Positions 9,023 to 17,291 are shown, counted from the stretch's first letter. The stretch: DNA of 64,000 nucleotides from Mesorhizobium amorphae (GCF_014843845.1 NZ_JHQS01000017.1:186001-250000); one strand, 5' to 3'. Made by a program: numbers and translations. Notes: generated by a model from the letters alone, not told the origin.

Positions 9023-10015
9023 TCACCGCGCACGATCGTCGGACGCCAGGTCCTTCTCGATGAGGGCCACGGCCTCGCCGATCCGGCCAAGGCCTGTCGG
9101 CACTTCGAGGCGGCACACGCCGATACGGCCCGCCAAGCCGGCACAATGGCGAAGGTGCCGGGTGGCGAAATCGCCGACCAGGGCCAGCCGGCCGAAGCGT
9201 GTCACGTAGGAGAATTTGATGACGGCCGACAGCGCCGCTATCTCGGGCAGCGGCGATATCGCCGCCTTTTCACCGCGCTCGAGAATGTAGAGCCTCGTCA
9301 CCGGAACCTTGTCCGGCGAAAATCCGCCATGCAGGCGATGCTGTGCCTTGTCGATCGCCGGATGCACCTGTGGGCGCACCTCCGCTTGCCGGATCGGGAT
9401 GGCGGCCGCGGCGTCGGCCGCCAGCTTCAGCTGCGGAAAGCCCGGAACGATCATTGGCTCGTCCGGGCTGGACAGGTCGAGCGCCACGACATCGTCGGTG
9501 AGCAATCCGTGCCCGGCGCTGATCATCGCTCCGGCCGTCGTCGATTTGCCGGCGCCCTTGTCGCCAATGAAGATCGCGCTCCTGCCGCCGACCGCAATCG
9601 CGCTGGCATGCAGGATGAGCAGGCCGCGCTGGTGCAAAAGCAGCGCCATGACCGGCCCGAGCAGCGGAAAGGCGATTAGCTGGTCATCTATCCCGGGCGC
9701 CGGATCAACGATGATCCGGCAGGCGTCGCTGATCAGGAAGGCGCCGACCGCCTGCCATGCCAGATATTGTTGCCTTGGCTCGAAACGGAAAGCGGTTCCG
9801 GCCTCGAGCGAGGGTTTTGGATAGTCGATCGGACCGACGGCGATCACGATGTCGGCCGCGGCGGGCGCCGTCGGCTCGAGCTCGGGCAAGGCCAGTTCCG
9901 AGCTGATCGTCAGGCCATAGGCCTTGTAGAAGCGGCGCTCTCTGGCAGGATTGCCTTCGACACGCAACCGGGCATGCCCGGAGTCGGCCGCGAGCGACGT
10001 GTTCGATCTCGTCAT
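9023..10015 (-). CDS. HPr-kinase-like lasso peptide kinase
   Basis: A 330-residue protein whose C-terminal half is an HPr kinase/phosphorylase-like ATPase: LHASAIAV (135-142), Walker A GDKGAGKST (151-159) and LLTDDVVALD (171-180). The N-terminal half is not the HprK N-domain. Such kinases occur in lasso clusters, and the paeninodin kinase phosphorylates the side chain of the precursor's C-terminal Ser. The precursor found here ends in Ser, which fits. The gene overlaps the cyclase gene by four bases (ATGA), a sign of coupled translation. I use the ATG at 10015; a longer frame reaches 10081. Phosphorylation of this peptide is inferred. Confidence 0.8.
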   Translation of the reverse strand: MTRSNTSLAADSGHARLRVEGNPARERRFYKAYGLTISSELALPELEPTAPAAADIVIAVGPIDYPKPSLEAGTAFRFEPRQQYLAWQAVGAFLISDACRIIVDPAPGIDDQLIAFPLLGPVMALLLHQRGLLILHASAIAVGGRSAIFIGDKGAGKSTTAGAMISAGHGLLTDDVVALDLSSPDEPMIVPGFPQLKLAADAAAAIPIRQAEVRPQVHPAIDKAQHRLHGGFSPDKVPVTRLYILERGEKAAISPLPEIAALSAVIKFSYVTRFGRLALVGDFATRHLRHCAGLAGRIGVCRLEVPTGLGRIGEAVALIEKDLASDDRAR

Positions 10016-11943
10016 GCTTGGCTCCCACGCAGTTGAACTTGCCGTAACCAGAGAGAAAGCGCGATCGAGCGCCAGACACATTGGACATCGGGCAGGGTCG
10101 CCTCATCCGGCTGCCGCAGGATCCGCGCATAGGCCGCGCTCACCTCGGGCAGGTTGACATAGGGCGCGATGCGGTCCGCATCCGATACCAGAACCTTGTC
10201 GACAAGATCGCGGTGGTTGCCGAGCATGCCGTGGACGAGGTTGGACTTGAAATCGATCTTGTCGCGCCGCCATTGGACCGACGGCGGCAGGATCCCTTCC
10301 ATGGCCCGGCGCAGCACATGGCGGCCAAAGCCGTTGTGCAATTTCTCTTCGCCCGGCAGCGCCAGGCAGAACTCGACCAGCGGCTTGTCCCAAAACGGAT
10401 AGCGCGGCTCCACCCCGAAATTGGCGGCGGCCTTGTCGAGAACCTCGAAGGCGTGCGGCACAATCCCGTTCGACAGGATCCAGCGATGGCTAAGCGCTTC
10501 ACTGGCGCTCACCGTGGACGGCATGTGTCCGGCCCGGTGGAAGCGGTCGACGAGGTCGGTTCGCCTGGCAAGCTCCGGATTGACCAGATGGCGCCAGCTC
10601 GGGCCGCGCGGTGCGGCCGGCCTGCTGCGAACCCTGCCCAGGATGCGGCGTACCGTGTGCCTGAGTTTTGCGATGCGCCAGGCCGGCCCGTAGAGGGTCA
10701 GGAACTGGTAGTACAGGCCCAGCATGCTGTCGCCATAGGTGTTCGAGGCACTGCGGATTTCCCGCCACAGCTCCATCCATTTGCCGGCATTGGCAAGCTC
10801 GTGCAGATGGCCATGGCCTTGCGAGACGACTTCGTCGCCGCCATGGCCGTCCAGCAGCACCTTCATGCCTTTCGCGCCGGCCTCCCTGTAGATACCGCGC
10901 GTCAGCGACAGGCCGGGCGCCAGGAACGTCCCCTCCTGTTCTTCGAGGATGCGTTCGAACTCGGCGAACGGCGCATAATTGCCGACGGCAATCAGCGTGC
11001 CGTCAACCTTCTGCTGGCCGATCACCGCGTCGATGAAAGGCCTCTCGTCCATCGAGGAACCCCGTTCGAAGATCAGCGAAAAGGTCGGCAATCTGGGCTT
11101 TCGCGCCGTGGCGTTCTGCAGGCCCGCCACGCAGGCGATCGCGGAAGAATCGAGGCCTCCGCTGAGCATCGCGCCGACCGCCGGCGTCCCTCGCATGCGG
11201 TTGCGGACCGATTGCGAGAACAGGTGACGAAACTCCTCCGCCGCATCGGACCGCATCGGTCTCGGCGACGGCTCGATCTGCCAATAGCGGCGCAGCACCA
11301 CTTGGCTGTCGCTCACCGTCAGGCTGTGGCGGGCCGGCAGGCGGAAGATGTCGGTATAGGGCGTCGACTGCGGATCGTCGGGCAGCCCGGCCAGAAACCC
11401 GGAAATCTGATGCTCGCTGAGACACGCGCCGGCGCCGCCGACACCGAGTATGGGACCGATCTCCGAGGCGAAGAGGAAACGCCGGTCATCCGCGTGATAA
11501 TAGAAGGGCTTCACCCCGAAATGGTCACGCGCGCAAAACAGGACCTGGCGTTCGCTGTCCCAGATGGCGAAGGCGAAATCGCCTTGCAGATAGGTCGGGC
11601 AGGCCTCGCCCCAGCGCAGATAGGCACGCATCAGCAGCGAACCGTCGGCAAGCGAAGAATCCCTGATGCCGAGCCTGGCCAGCAATTCCTCGCGATTGTC
11701 CAGCCGGCAGTCCGCGGTGACGGCAAGCTTGCCGCCGGCCATGGTCAGCGGGCCGGGGCCGGCTTCATCCGTTGTGTTCAGCCAGGCATGGCCAAGGGTT
11801 GCGCCAAGGGTTGAGGTCGTGTCCATCCACCACGAACTGCCGTCACGGGCGCGATGCTGCATGCGCGCCAGCATTTGCTGGATGTCCGCCGCGGCGGTCG
11901 GCCTGCCTCGCTGCCTGGGCAGAATTCCGGCGATGCCGCTCAT
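10012..11943 (-). CDS. lasso peptide cyclase, asparagine synthase-like (C protein)
   Basis: A 643-residue asparagine synthetase B homologue. In the true enzyme Cys follows the start Met and serves as the glutaminase nucleophile; here the protein starts MSGIAGI, so that Cys is replaced by Ser. The ATP-pyrophosphatase motif SGGLDSS is intact (261-267), and so is GHGGDEVVSQGHGH further on. This combination fits a lasso cyclase, which adenylates the acceptor Asp/Glu side chain and closes the macrolactam with the core's first residue. It sits directly after the B2 gene (three bases) and before the kinase gene. Confidence 0.87.
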   Translation of the reverse strand: MSGIAGILPRQRGRPTAAADIQQMLARMQHRARDGSSWWMDTTSTLGATLGHAWLNTTDEAGPGPLTMAGGKLAVTADCRLDNREELLARLGIRDSSLADGSLLMRAYLRWGEACPTYLQGDFAFAIWDSERQVLFCARDHFGVKPFYYHADDRRFLFASEIGPILGVGGAGACLSEHQISGFLAGLPDDPQSTPYTDIFRLPARHSLTVSDSQVVLRRYWQIEPSPRPMRSDAAEEFRHLFSQSVRNRMRGTPAVGAMLSGGLDSSAIACVAGLQNATARKPRLPTFSLIFERGSSMDERPFIDAVIGQQKVDGTLIAVGNYAPFAEFERILEEQEGTFLAPGLSLTRGIYREAGAKGMKVLLDGHGGDEVVSQGHGHLHELANAGKWMELWREIRSASNTYGDSMLGLYYQFLTLYGPAWRIAKLRHTVRRILGRVRSRPAAPRGPSWRHLVNPELARRTDLVDRFHRAGHMPSTVSASEALSHRWILSNGIVPHAFEVLDKAAANFGVEPRYPFWDKPLVEFCLALPGEEKLHNGFGRHVLRRAMEGILPPSVQWRRDKIDFKSNLVHGMLGNHRDLVDKVLVSDADRIAPYVNLPEVSAAYARILRQPDEATLPDVQCVWRSIALSLWLRQVQLRGSQA

Positions 11944-11946
11944 TGG

Positions 11947-12363
11947 CTACTGGCCGTGATCGACAAGATGGGCGAATCCGTTGATGGAACCGCCAAGGAC
12001 AATATGGTTGCCGCTAATCAGCCAGGCATGCGCCTTCAATTGCGTGCCCGTATCCCGCTCGATGCCAATGCGGATTTTCGAGGCGTTGCCCTGGCGGGCG
12101 AGAATATATTGGCCGGAGATCGCCTGGGTGAGGCAGCTTGCATAGGGAACGAGACGGGCCGCGGCGGCAACGCCCCAGGCGACGCGCCTCAGGTCGCCGA
12201 TGCCGGCCTCGTGAGGCGGGTCGAGTTGCGTCACCATGCGGCGAAGGCGGTTGTACGAAAACAGCGTCAATCCCAGCCGCACCGCCGCGACCACCAGCAG
12301 GCAGTGCGCAAGAAACAGCATCTCCGAGCCACTCAAGGAGAGAACCCTAGACAAGTTCCTCAT
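11947..12363 (-). CDS. lasso peptide biosynthesis B2 protein, transglutaminase-like leader peptidase
   Basis: A 138-residue protein of the transglutaminase-like B2 family, which removes the leader peptide. The likely catalytic Cys is C77 in YASCLTQA and the His is H112 in LKAHAWLI, at the usual spacing with IRIGIER between. The third residue of the triad is less clear (ISGNHIVLGGS follows). I choose the ATG at 12363, preceded by GAGG; a TTG at 12378 would add five residues. The start lies inside the end of the B1 gene (17-base overlap). Confidence 0.85.
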   Translation of the reverse strand: MRNLSRVLSLSGSEMLFLAHCLLVVAAVRLGLTLFSYNRLRRMVTQLDPPHEAGIGDLRRVAWGVAAAARLVPYASCLTQAISGQYILARQGNASKIRIGIERDTGTQLKAHAWLISGNHIVLGGSINGFAHLVDHGQ

Positions 12364-12646
12364 GGTGGAGCCTCGCAAGCCCTGCCTCGGCCAGGCCTTT
12401 CAACAACCCGTCGACGTCGGCCTTGCAACGCTCGGGATCGACGTCGTAGCGCGTGAGCACCGCGCTGCGGATATCCGCGATCGTCCGCGGCTCCTGGATC
12501 AGATCCCAGATATAGGCGCCGACGCTGTTCAGGCTGTAATAGATGTTGGATTTCAAATTGAGCAGCGCCAGCCCGTTGCCGAATTCGCAGGCCACGGCAT
12601 CATTGGTCGCACTCACGCAGTCGCGGTCCGATGGGTTCCAGTTCAT
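12347..12646 (-). CDS. PqqD-family RRE protein, lasso peptide B1
   Basis: A 99-residue stand-alone RiPP recognition element of the PqqD family. The pattern ALLNLKSNIYYSLNSVGAYIWDLI, then TIADIRSAVLTRYDVDPERCKADVDGLLKGLAEAGLA, is typical: three beta strands followed by helices. B1 proteins bind the leader through its YxxPxL motif and present it to B2 and C. The start has AGAGG eight bases before it. It is the first gene after the precursor, separated by 136 bases that can form hairpins. Confidence 0.85.
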   Translation of the reverse strand: MNWNPSDRDCVSATNDAVACEFGNGLALLNLKSNIYYSLNSVGAYIWDLIQEPRTIADIRSAVLTRYDVDPERCKADVDGLLKGLAEAGLARLHHEELV

Positions 12647-12703
12647 TCTAAAACCTCTGTTTACAATACGCTACGCTTCGTCATGTTCGGGACCGGTTGG
12701 AAA

Positions 12704-12770
12704 GCCGGGAGACTAACGCCCCCGGCCTCCCTTATCGTTTACGCCCGGAGCCCCAACGTCGCACTCCGGG
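12704..12770 (-). terminator. hairpins between lasso precursor and processing genes (possible attenuator)
   Basis: Two stems lie just after the precursor gene on the transcribed strand: CCCGGAG/CTCCGGG (arms 12744-12750 and 12764-12770) and GCCGGG/CCCGGC (arms 12704-12709 and 12721-12726), the latter followed on the minus strand by TTTCC. They could stop most transcripts or protect the precursor message, giving more precursor than enzyme. Function is inferred from place. Confidence 0.5.
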
Positions 12771-12782
12771 ACGAAATCAAGC

Positions 12783-12935
12783 TCAGGAGAACGTGAGTTC
12801 GCCGATCGGCGTATGCGCGGGGAACGACGCGTCGAGCGCCGTCGAGCCGCCGCCGCCTTGCGTGATGGTCTCGATCGAACCGTGGACCGTCAGGCTTGGC
12901 GTTTCGTACTCATGCTTTTCAACATTCTGTTCCAT
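12783..12935 (-). CDS. lasso peptide precursor (A gene), 50 residues
   Basis: A short gene with a strong ribosome site (GGAGAG, four bases before ATG). The leader of 26 residues carries YETPSL (Y10, P13, L15) and HGSIETITQ, with Thr25 two residues before the core. The 24-residue core begins with ring GGGGSTALD, allowing an amide between Gly1 and Asp9, and continues with tail ASFPAHTPIGELTFS ending in Ser. Every hallmark of a lasso precursor is present: the YxxPxL recognition motif, the minus-2 Thr, a Gly start and an acid at position 9. The B1, B2, C, kinase and exporter genes follow in order. The terminal Ser is the expected kinase target. Confidence 0.92.
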   Translation of the reverse strand: MEQNVEKHEYETPSLTVHGSIETITQGGGGSTALDASFPAHTPIGELTFS

Positions 12936-13443
12936 TTTACTCTCCAATATGGACTGGAAACGGCCTGTCGAGTGCCGTCAGCACTTACAATGCTGCAATG
13001 CAATAGCTGCATGGCGTCATATGTGAGTCAAGCCTGATTTACCAACTGTTAATCAATTGTCGGTTGCGCTTGGCTCTGCCGGTGATCAAACCTTCGGCAA
13101 TCGCATCCTAGTCACGCTTGATAGCGGAATTCAACGATGCGCCAATGACGTCGAATTAAGCATCTGATTTGATTATGATAAATTTTTTGACTCAAATGCC
13201 CGCTTTATAAGCACGAAGAAATTTGTCCGCAAATCGCCCGATTTGGCGTTCATAGCGGCCTTGGTTCGGCTCTCGATCGGAGTTCCGCTCGACCATGCTC
13301 GCATGTCGCAGTTAAACGTTGTGGTTGCATCAAAACGGGACGCCTGAGGAAAAACTGGACGGCGGAAGCGATTTTGGCGATGCTTTGCTTCGCAGTTGCA
13401 ATATAAGGCGCCGACCGGAATTTTTGCGGAGACATTGTCAGGA
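12936..13443. promoter_or_regulatory. divergent control region between lasso precursor and nucleotidyltransferase
   Basis: About 500 AT-rich bases. On the minus strand TTGACT (13026-13031) and AGCTAT (13003-13008) are 17 bases apart and could be a promoter for the lasso operon, giving a leader of roughly 60 bases. The box TGCTGCAATGCA (12991-13002) lies right at the downstream edge of that promoter, where a repressor would block it. I see no further gene in this stretch. Confidence 0.45.
12991..13002. promoter_or_regulatory. TGCTGCANNGCA box upstream of the lasso precursor
   Basis: Exact match TGCTGCAATGCA, ending 56 bases before the precursor's start codon, next to the candidate minus 10 element. 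It is shared with several exo genes in this window. Confidence 0.5.
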
Positions 13444-14592
13444 ATGGCCGTGCAGGAAGGTTCTTACGAAAGGCTGCGCGCCGCCGACTGCGCCGATGAA
13501 GTTGCCTACGTGCAGGCCTGCCTGAGGCTGTTCTTCGCTTCCGGACCGGCTGCTGCCGCGGGCGAGGCGCCAGGGCCGGCCATCTCGCTTGCCAGCGTCG
13601 CCGACATCGTCAGGCTGAACAAGGTTGCGACCTTCGTGCTCAAAGCCCTGTCGCGCGCGCCGGCAACACAAGCGCCGCCCGAACTGCTTGCCTGGCTCGA
13701 CACCTATCGCAGGCGGACGGTTTCGATGAACTCGTCCTGCATGATGGACTCGATGGCCATTCACCAGGTGCTGCGCGACAGGCAGATCGACTTCGTCTTC
13801 CTGAAGGGGCCGTTCCAGCAGCAGCTGCTCTATGGCGACCATTTCATGAAGCCTTCGGGAGATGTCGACCTGCTGGTCTCGCCGGGCGGTTTTTTCAAAG
13901 CCCGCGAGGCGCTGCGCTCGATCGGCTATGAGGTCGCCGGCAAGTCCCGCTCGGTCTGGTGGCTGCGTTTCCTTGGCGAGCAGCACATGCTCCGCGGCGG
14001 CGGATTGAAACAGTCCACGGTCGATCTTCACTACCGCCTGCAGCAGCCGGGATCACCGAGCCCGCGCGATACGGATGGGTTCCTGCGCCGCAAACGCGAG
14101 GTCGAGATCGCCGGCACCAGGGTGCCGTTCACCTCGGCCTCCGACACGCTGCTCTTGTCCTGCATCAGCGTCGCCAAGGCCTTTTTCAATCGTGAGCCCT
14201 GCGCCGGCTATGTCTGCGACATCAGGGCCAGCGCCAGCCGGCTGAGCGAAGCCGAACAGCAGAGCGTGCTCGCCTACGCGGCCGGGCAGAGGCTGGCGGA
14301 TACGCTGCTGCTCGGCCTCAGGGCCGCCGACGTGCTTCTTGGCGGCTCGGACACGCTCCTGTCGGAGCGCGCCACCCGCATTCTGTCGCGCATAGAAAAT
14401 GCCGACCTGCTCCACATGGTAATCGCGCCCTGGCTGTCGTCCTTGCGCTGGCCGCAGCGGCGCACCGTGTTATGGGAATTGTGCGGCCGCGAGCCGGTCC
14501 GCTATCTGGCCGAGGCCGGCTGGGCGGCATCCGCCGATCTCAGCCGGCGTATTTTCGAAAGGCCGACAATTGGCGAGGCGGACAGCCGGTGA
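13444..14592 (+). CDS. nucleotidyltransferase family protein (NTP_transf_5-like)
   Basis: A 382-residue protein of the uncharacterised nucleotidyltransferase family often found near PqqD, B2 and HPr-kinase-like genes. The core is FVFLKGPFQQQLLYGDHFMKPSGDVDLLV (about residues 118-146), with the metal-binding DVD after a Gly/Ser. Start chosen at ATG 13444; a TTG at 13396 would add 16 residues. It is divergent from the lasso operon across a 500-base control region and is followed by a glycosyltransferase gene. A homologue lies beside the second RiPP-like operon (38961-39986), which supports a role with these peptides. The nucleotide and acceptor are unknown. Confidence 0.75.
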   Translation: MAVQEGSYERLRAADCADEVAYVQACLRLFFASGPAAAAGEAPGPAISLASVADIVRLNKVATFVLKALSRAPATQAPPELLAWLDTYRRRTVSMNSSCMMDSMAIHQVLRDRQIDFVFLKGPFQQQLLYGDHFMKPSGDVDLLVSPGGFFKAREALRSIGYEVAGKSRSVWWLRFLGEQHMLRGGGLKQSTVDLHYRLQQPGSPSPRDTDGFLRRKREVEIAGTRVPFTSASDTLLLSCISVAKAFFNREPCAGYVCDIRASASRLSEAEQQSVLAYAAGQRLADTLLLGLRAADVLLGGSDTLLSERATRILSRIENADLLHMVIAPWLSSLRWPQRRTVLWELCGREPVRYLAEAGWAASADLSRRIFERPTIGEADSR

Positions 14593-14661
14593 ACATCGTT
14601 TCGGGCGTCAAGGGGCAGAAAATTCGGAGTCACTCGTGCAGTGCAATCGAAAGGTGAATTG

Positions 14662-15684
14662 ATGTCCAACACGGAATCCCGGGTCTGCGTGATCATCGCA
14701 GCCCGCAACGCAGCCCGCACCATTCCGGCCGCCATCGCCTCGGCGCTGCGCGAGCCCGAAGTGGCCGAAGTCGTCGTCGTCGACGATGCCTCCACCGATG
14801 ACACTGCGCAAGTGGCGCGCGCCGCCGACGATGGCAGCGGCAGGCTCTCGGTCATGCGCCTCGACATCAACAAAGGGCCCTCTTTCGCCCGCAACGCGGC
14901 GATTGCTGGCTCCACTTCGCCGTTTATCAGCATTCTCGACGCCGACGATTTCTTCCTCGAAGGCCGGTTTCGCAGGCTGTTCGCCAGCGCCGACTGGGAC
15001 TTCGCCGCCGACAACATCATGCTGATCAGGGACGATGCGGCGACCGATGTCTCGAAGGTCGTCGCTCCGCCATTCTCGGCCGACCCGGAATTCCTCGATC
15101 TCGAAAGGTTCGTCGAAGGCAACATTTCCAGGCGCCGCGTGCAGCGCGGCGAGCTCGGCTTCCTCAAGCCGGTCATCAGCCGGGCCTTTCTCGAGCGCCA
15201 CGGCCTGCGCTACGACGAAAGCCTACGCCTTGGCGAAGATTACGAGCTCTATGCGCGCGCCGTCGCCCGTGGCGCGCGCTTCAAGGTCATACGCTCCTGC
15301 GGCTACGGCGCGATCGTTCGTGCCGATTCGCTGAGCGGCAGCCACCGGACGCTGGATCTGAAGCGTCTGGCCGACGCCGACCTGGCGCTGCTCAAGATCG
15401 ACAGCCTGCCGGAAACCTCCAAAGCGGTGCTGCGCAAGCACGAACGCCATGTGCGCGACAAATACCGGCTGCGCAACTTCCTCGACGTAAAGGCCGAGCG
15501 CGGCCTGGCATCGGCCGCCGCCTACGCCCTGGCCAGCCAGTCGAACCTCATTCCCATCGTTCGCGGCGTCGCCGCCGACAAGCTGGAGGCGCTGTTTCGC
15601 CATGCCGGCCTTACCTCGAAACGGCAGCAGGTGCCGCCGATGCGCTTCCTGATGGCGGCCAACGCCGCAACCGCCGAGAACTAG
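14662..15684 (+). CDS. glycosyltransferase family 2, ExoO/ExoU-like
   Basis: A 340-residue GT-A glycosyltransferase. It begins with VCVIIAARNAARTIPAAI, then VVVVDDASTDDT, an N-terminal GPSFARNAAIAGS segment and the DxD-like ILDADD near residue 100. The region FLKPVISRAFLERHGLRYDESLRLGEDYELYARAV closely resembles the same region of the ExoO-like protein at 27747-28697, so the two are paralogues. It probably adds a glucose to the lipid-linked EPS repeat. ATG 14662 has AAGGTGA five bases before it. Whether it decorates EPS or has a link with the preceding nucleotidyltransferase gene (70 bases upstream) is open. Confidence 0.8.
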   Translation: MSNTESRVCVIIAARNAARTIPAAIASALREPEVAEVVVVDDASTDDTAQVARAADDGSGRLSVMRLDINKGPSFARNAAIAGSTSPFISILDADDFFLEGRFRRLFASADWDFAADNIMLIRDDAATDVSKVVAPPFSADPEFLDLERFVEGNISRRRVQRGELGFLKPVISRAFLERHGLRYDESLRLGEDYELYARAVARGARFKVIRSCGYGAIVRADSLSGSHRTLDLKRLADADLALLKIDSLPETSKAVLRKHERHVRDKYRLRNFLDVKAERGLASAAAYALASQSNLIPIVRGVAADKLEALFRHAGLTSKRQQVPPMRFLMAANAATAEN

Positions 15685-15778
15685 GTTTCGGGGCGCTGCG
15701 GCAGCGGCCGGAAACTCGAAAAAACGCCTTTGCCAAACTCCGAGGTTGCTTAGTCGCCCTGGGAATGGCAGTGTATGT

Positions 15779-15790
15779 TGCGGTGCAGCA
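15779..15790. promoter_or_regulatory. TGCTGCANNGCA box (reverse orientation)
   Basis: TGCGGTGCAGCA is the reverse complement of TGCTGCACCGCA. It lies 20 bases before the start at 15810 and is extended to the palindrome-like TTGCGGTGCAGCAA, nearly identical to 24505-24518. Confidence 0.45.
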
Positions 15791-15809
15791 ATTGTGGAAG
15801 GCCAACCGG

Positions 15810-16193
15810 ATGGCTTCGATATTCGGCTTCAGATCCAGGGATCCAGCCCGGGACCGGCAGACCGATCTCCAGCGTTTCGATCGTCTCGCGAGGTTGCTGG
15901 ATCAGATCGCGACGGAGATCGAGGCGGAGAAGACCGGGCTTGAGAATCGCTATCGGTCAAAGGCGACGAACGCTGCCTTCCTGGTCGAGGCGATGGAGAA
16001 CGGCTCGGTATCGACGAGCAAGGTGTCCGAAGTCAGCGAACTGACGACATCGATCCTGAATTGCGAGCGGCGCATCGCAGCGCTTGCCCGCCAGAACAGC
16101 CTGATGAAGGAACTGCGTCATTCACTCGACGCGATCGTCGAAGAGAATGGTGATACTCCTCAAGCCGCCGGTCTGGCGGCACGAGGCAGGTAA
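15810..16193 (+). CDS. hypothetical protein with predicted coiled coil
   Basis: A 127-residue soluble protein of unknown role. It is mostly helical and highly charged (LARLLDQIATEIEAEKTGLENRYRSK... and ERRIAALARQNSLMKELRHSL), suggesting a coiled coil. An in-frame start at 15765 is possible, but the regulator box at 15779-15790 would then lie inside the gene, and ATG 15810 has GGAAGG before it. It lies between a GT2 gene and exoK on the same strand, so it may be a helper of EPS synthesis. I do not recognise the family. Confidence 0.6.
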   Translation: MASIFGFRSRDPARDRQTDLQRFDRLARLLDQIATEIEAEKTGLENRYRSKATNAAFLVEAMENGSVSTSKVSEVSELTTSILNCERRIAALARQNSLMKELRHSLDAIVEENGDTPQAAGLAARGR

Positions 16194-16291
16194 CGAGGAA
16201 GATACAAGGGCGGAGGATCAGCAGCGGCTCGTCATGCGGCGGGCCAATTGGTGACTTTGGGTTGGGCGGACAGCACAAAGGTAAGTTTAGT

Positions 16292-17158
16292 ATGAACGCA
16301 GATCCCAAGACTATCTCCATCGTCGTGGCCGATGCCACGCCGTCGATGCGGTCGAATCGGCCAGGCAGCTTGTGGCAGCTGTGCATGGCGGGAGCGCTTC
16401 TCCTGGCCGCTGCCGCAACGGTGCACCCGGCCCACGCGCAGGACTTGCCGAGCGCACCCTCGTTCGTCGATGATTTCACCAAGTTCGATCATTCGCGCTG
16501 GTACGTATCCGACGGCTGGTCGAACGGCCCCCACCAGAACTGCACCTGGTCGAAGAGCCTGGTCAACCTGTCCGACGGCGCACTGACGTTGGGCTTCGAG
16601 AAGCGCCAGACCAAGGATCGCGCTTTCGCCTGCGGCGAGATCCAGACCAAAAAGCGCTACGGCTACGGAACCTACGAGGCGCGCATGAAAACGGACACCG
16701 GGTCCGGTCTGAATGCCGCGTTCTTCTCCTACATCGGTCCCCAGGACAAGCAGCCATGGGACGAGATCGACTTCGAGGTTCTGACCAAGGACACCTCCAA
16801 GGTGCAGGTCAACACTTACATTTCCGGCAAGCCGAAGAACGAAAAGCTCGCCGATGTCGAAGGCGGCACCGACAAGGGTTTCAACGACTACGGCTTCGTC
16901 TGGGAGAAGCAGCGGCTGCGCTTCTACGTCAACGGCAAGCTCGTCCAGGAAGTGACGAATCCGGCGGAGTTGCCGACCCACTCGCAAAAGATATTCTTCA
17001 GCCTCTGGGGCAGCGAGAAGCTGACCAGCTGGATGGGACCCTTCTCGGATCCGGGCCGCAAGGTCACGATGCAGGTGGAGCGCGTCGCATTCACTGCGCT
17101 TGGCCAGCCCTGCCAGTTCCCGGAATCGCTGGCATGCAGCATAAGCAACAGCAACTAG
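16292..17158 (+). CDS. exoK: ExoK-like endo-beta-1,3-1,4-glycanase (GH16)
   Basis: A 288-residue secreted glycoside hydrolase family 16 enzyme. The N-terminal part has a long head, hydrophobic segment LCMAGALLLAAAATV and a likely cleavage after AHA (near residue 49). The catalytic signature is WDEIDFEV, with Glu158, Asp160 and Glu162. The lectin-like fold marks are GYGTYEARMKT and YGFVWEKQRLRFYVNGK. ExoK cuts newly made succinoglycan into shorter chains outside the cell. The start at 16292 follows AAGG. It is followed by the UDP-glucose dehydrogenase gene. Confidence 0.9.
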   Translation: MNADPKTISIVVADATPSMRSNRPGSLWQLCMAGALLLAAAATVHPAHAQDLPSAPSFVDDFTKFDHSRWYVSDGWSNGPHQNCTWSKSLVNLSDGALTLGFEKRQTKDRAFACGEIQTKKRYGYGTYEARMKTDTGSGLNAAFFSYIGPQDKQPWDEIDFEVLTKDTSKVQVNTYISGKPKNEKLADVEGGTDKGFNDYGFVWEKQRLRFYVNGKLVQEVTNPAELPTHSQKIFFSLWGSEKLTSWMGPFSDPGRKVTMQVERVAFTALGQPCQFPESLACSISNSN

Positions 17159-17213
17159 GCATGATCCCGAACCGAATGCAGCAGAAAGTGGGAACCGGCT
17201 TCGGATCGTGCTC
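17159..17213. repeat. degenerate palindromic repeat between exoK and ugd
   Basis: Imperfect arms GCATGATCCCGAA and TTCGGATCGTGCTC around AAAGTGGGAACCGG. It resembles the GAGCATGATGCCGAAAA element at 50523-50571 and is probably a worn copy of the same repeat family. Confidence 0.6.
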
Positions 17214-17291
17214 CAATAGGAAACAGGCCCTGGACGGCCTGCCATCTGAACCGGCCGCACCGAAGACGGCCCTGAACAGGAAGCACACCGA

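Noticed and set aside
10012..11943. Asparagine synthetase for amino acid metabolism
   Set aside because: The glutaminase Cys after the start Met is Ser, and the gene is locked between the B2 and kinase genes of a lasso cluster.
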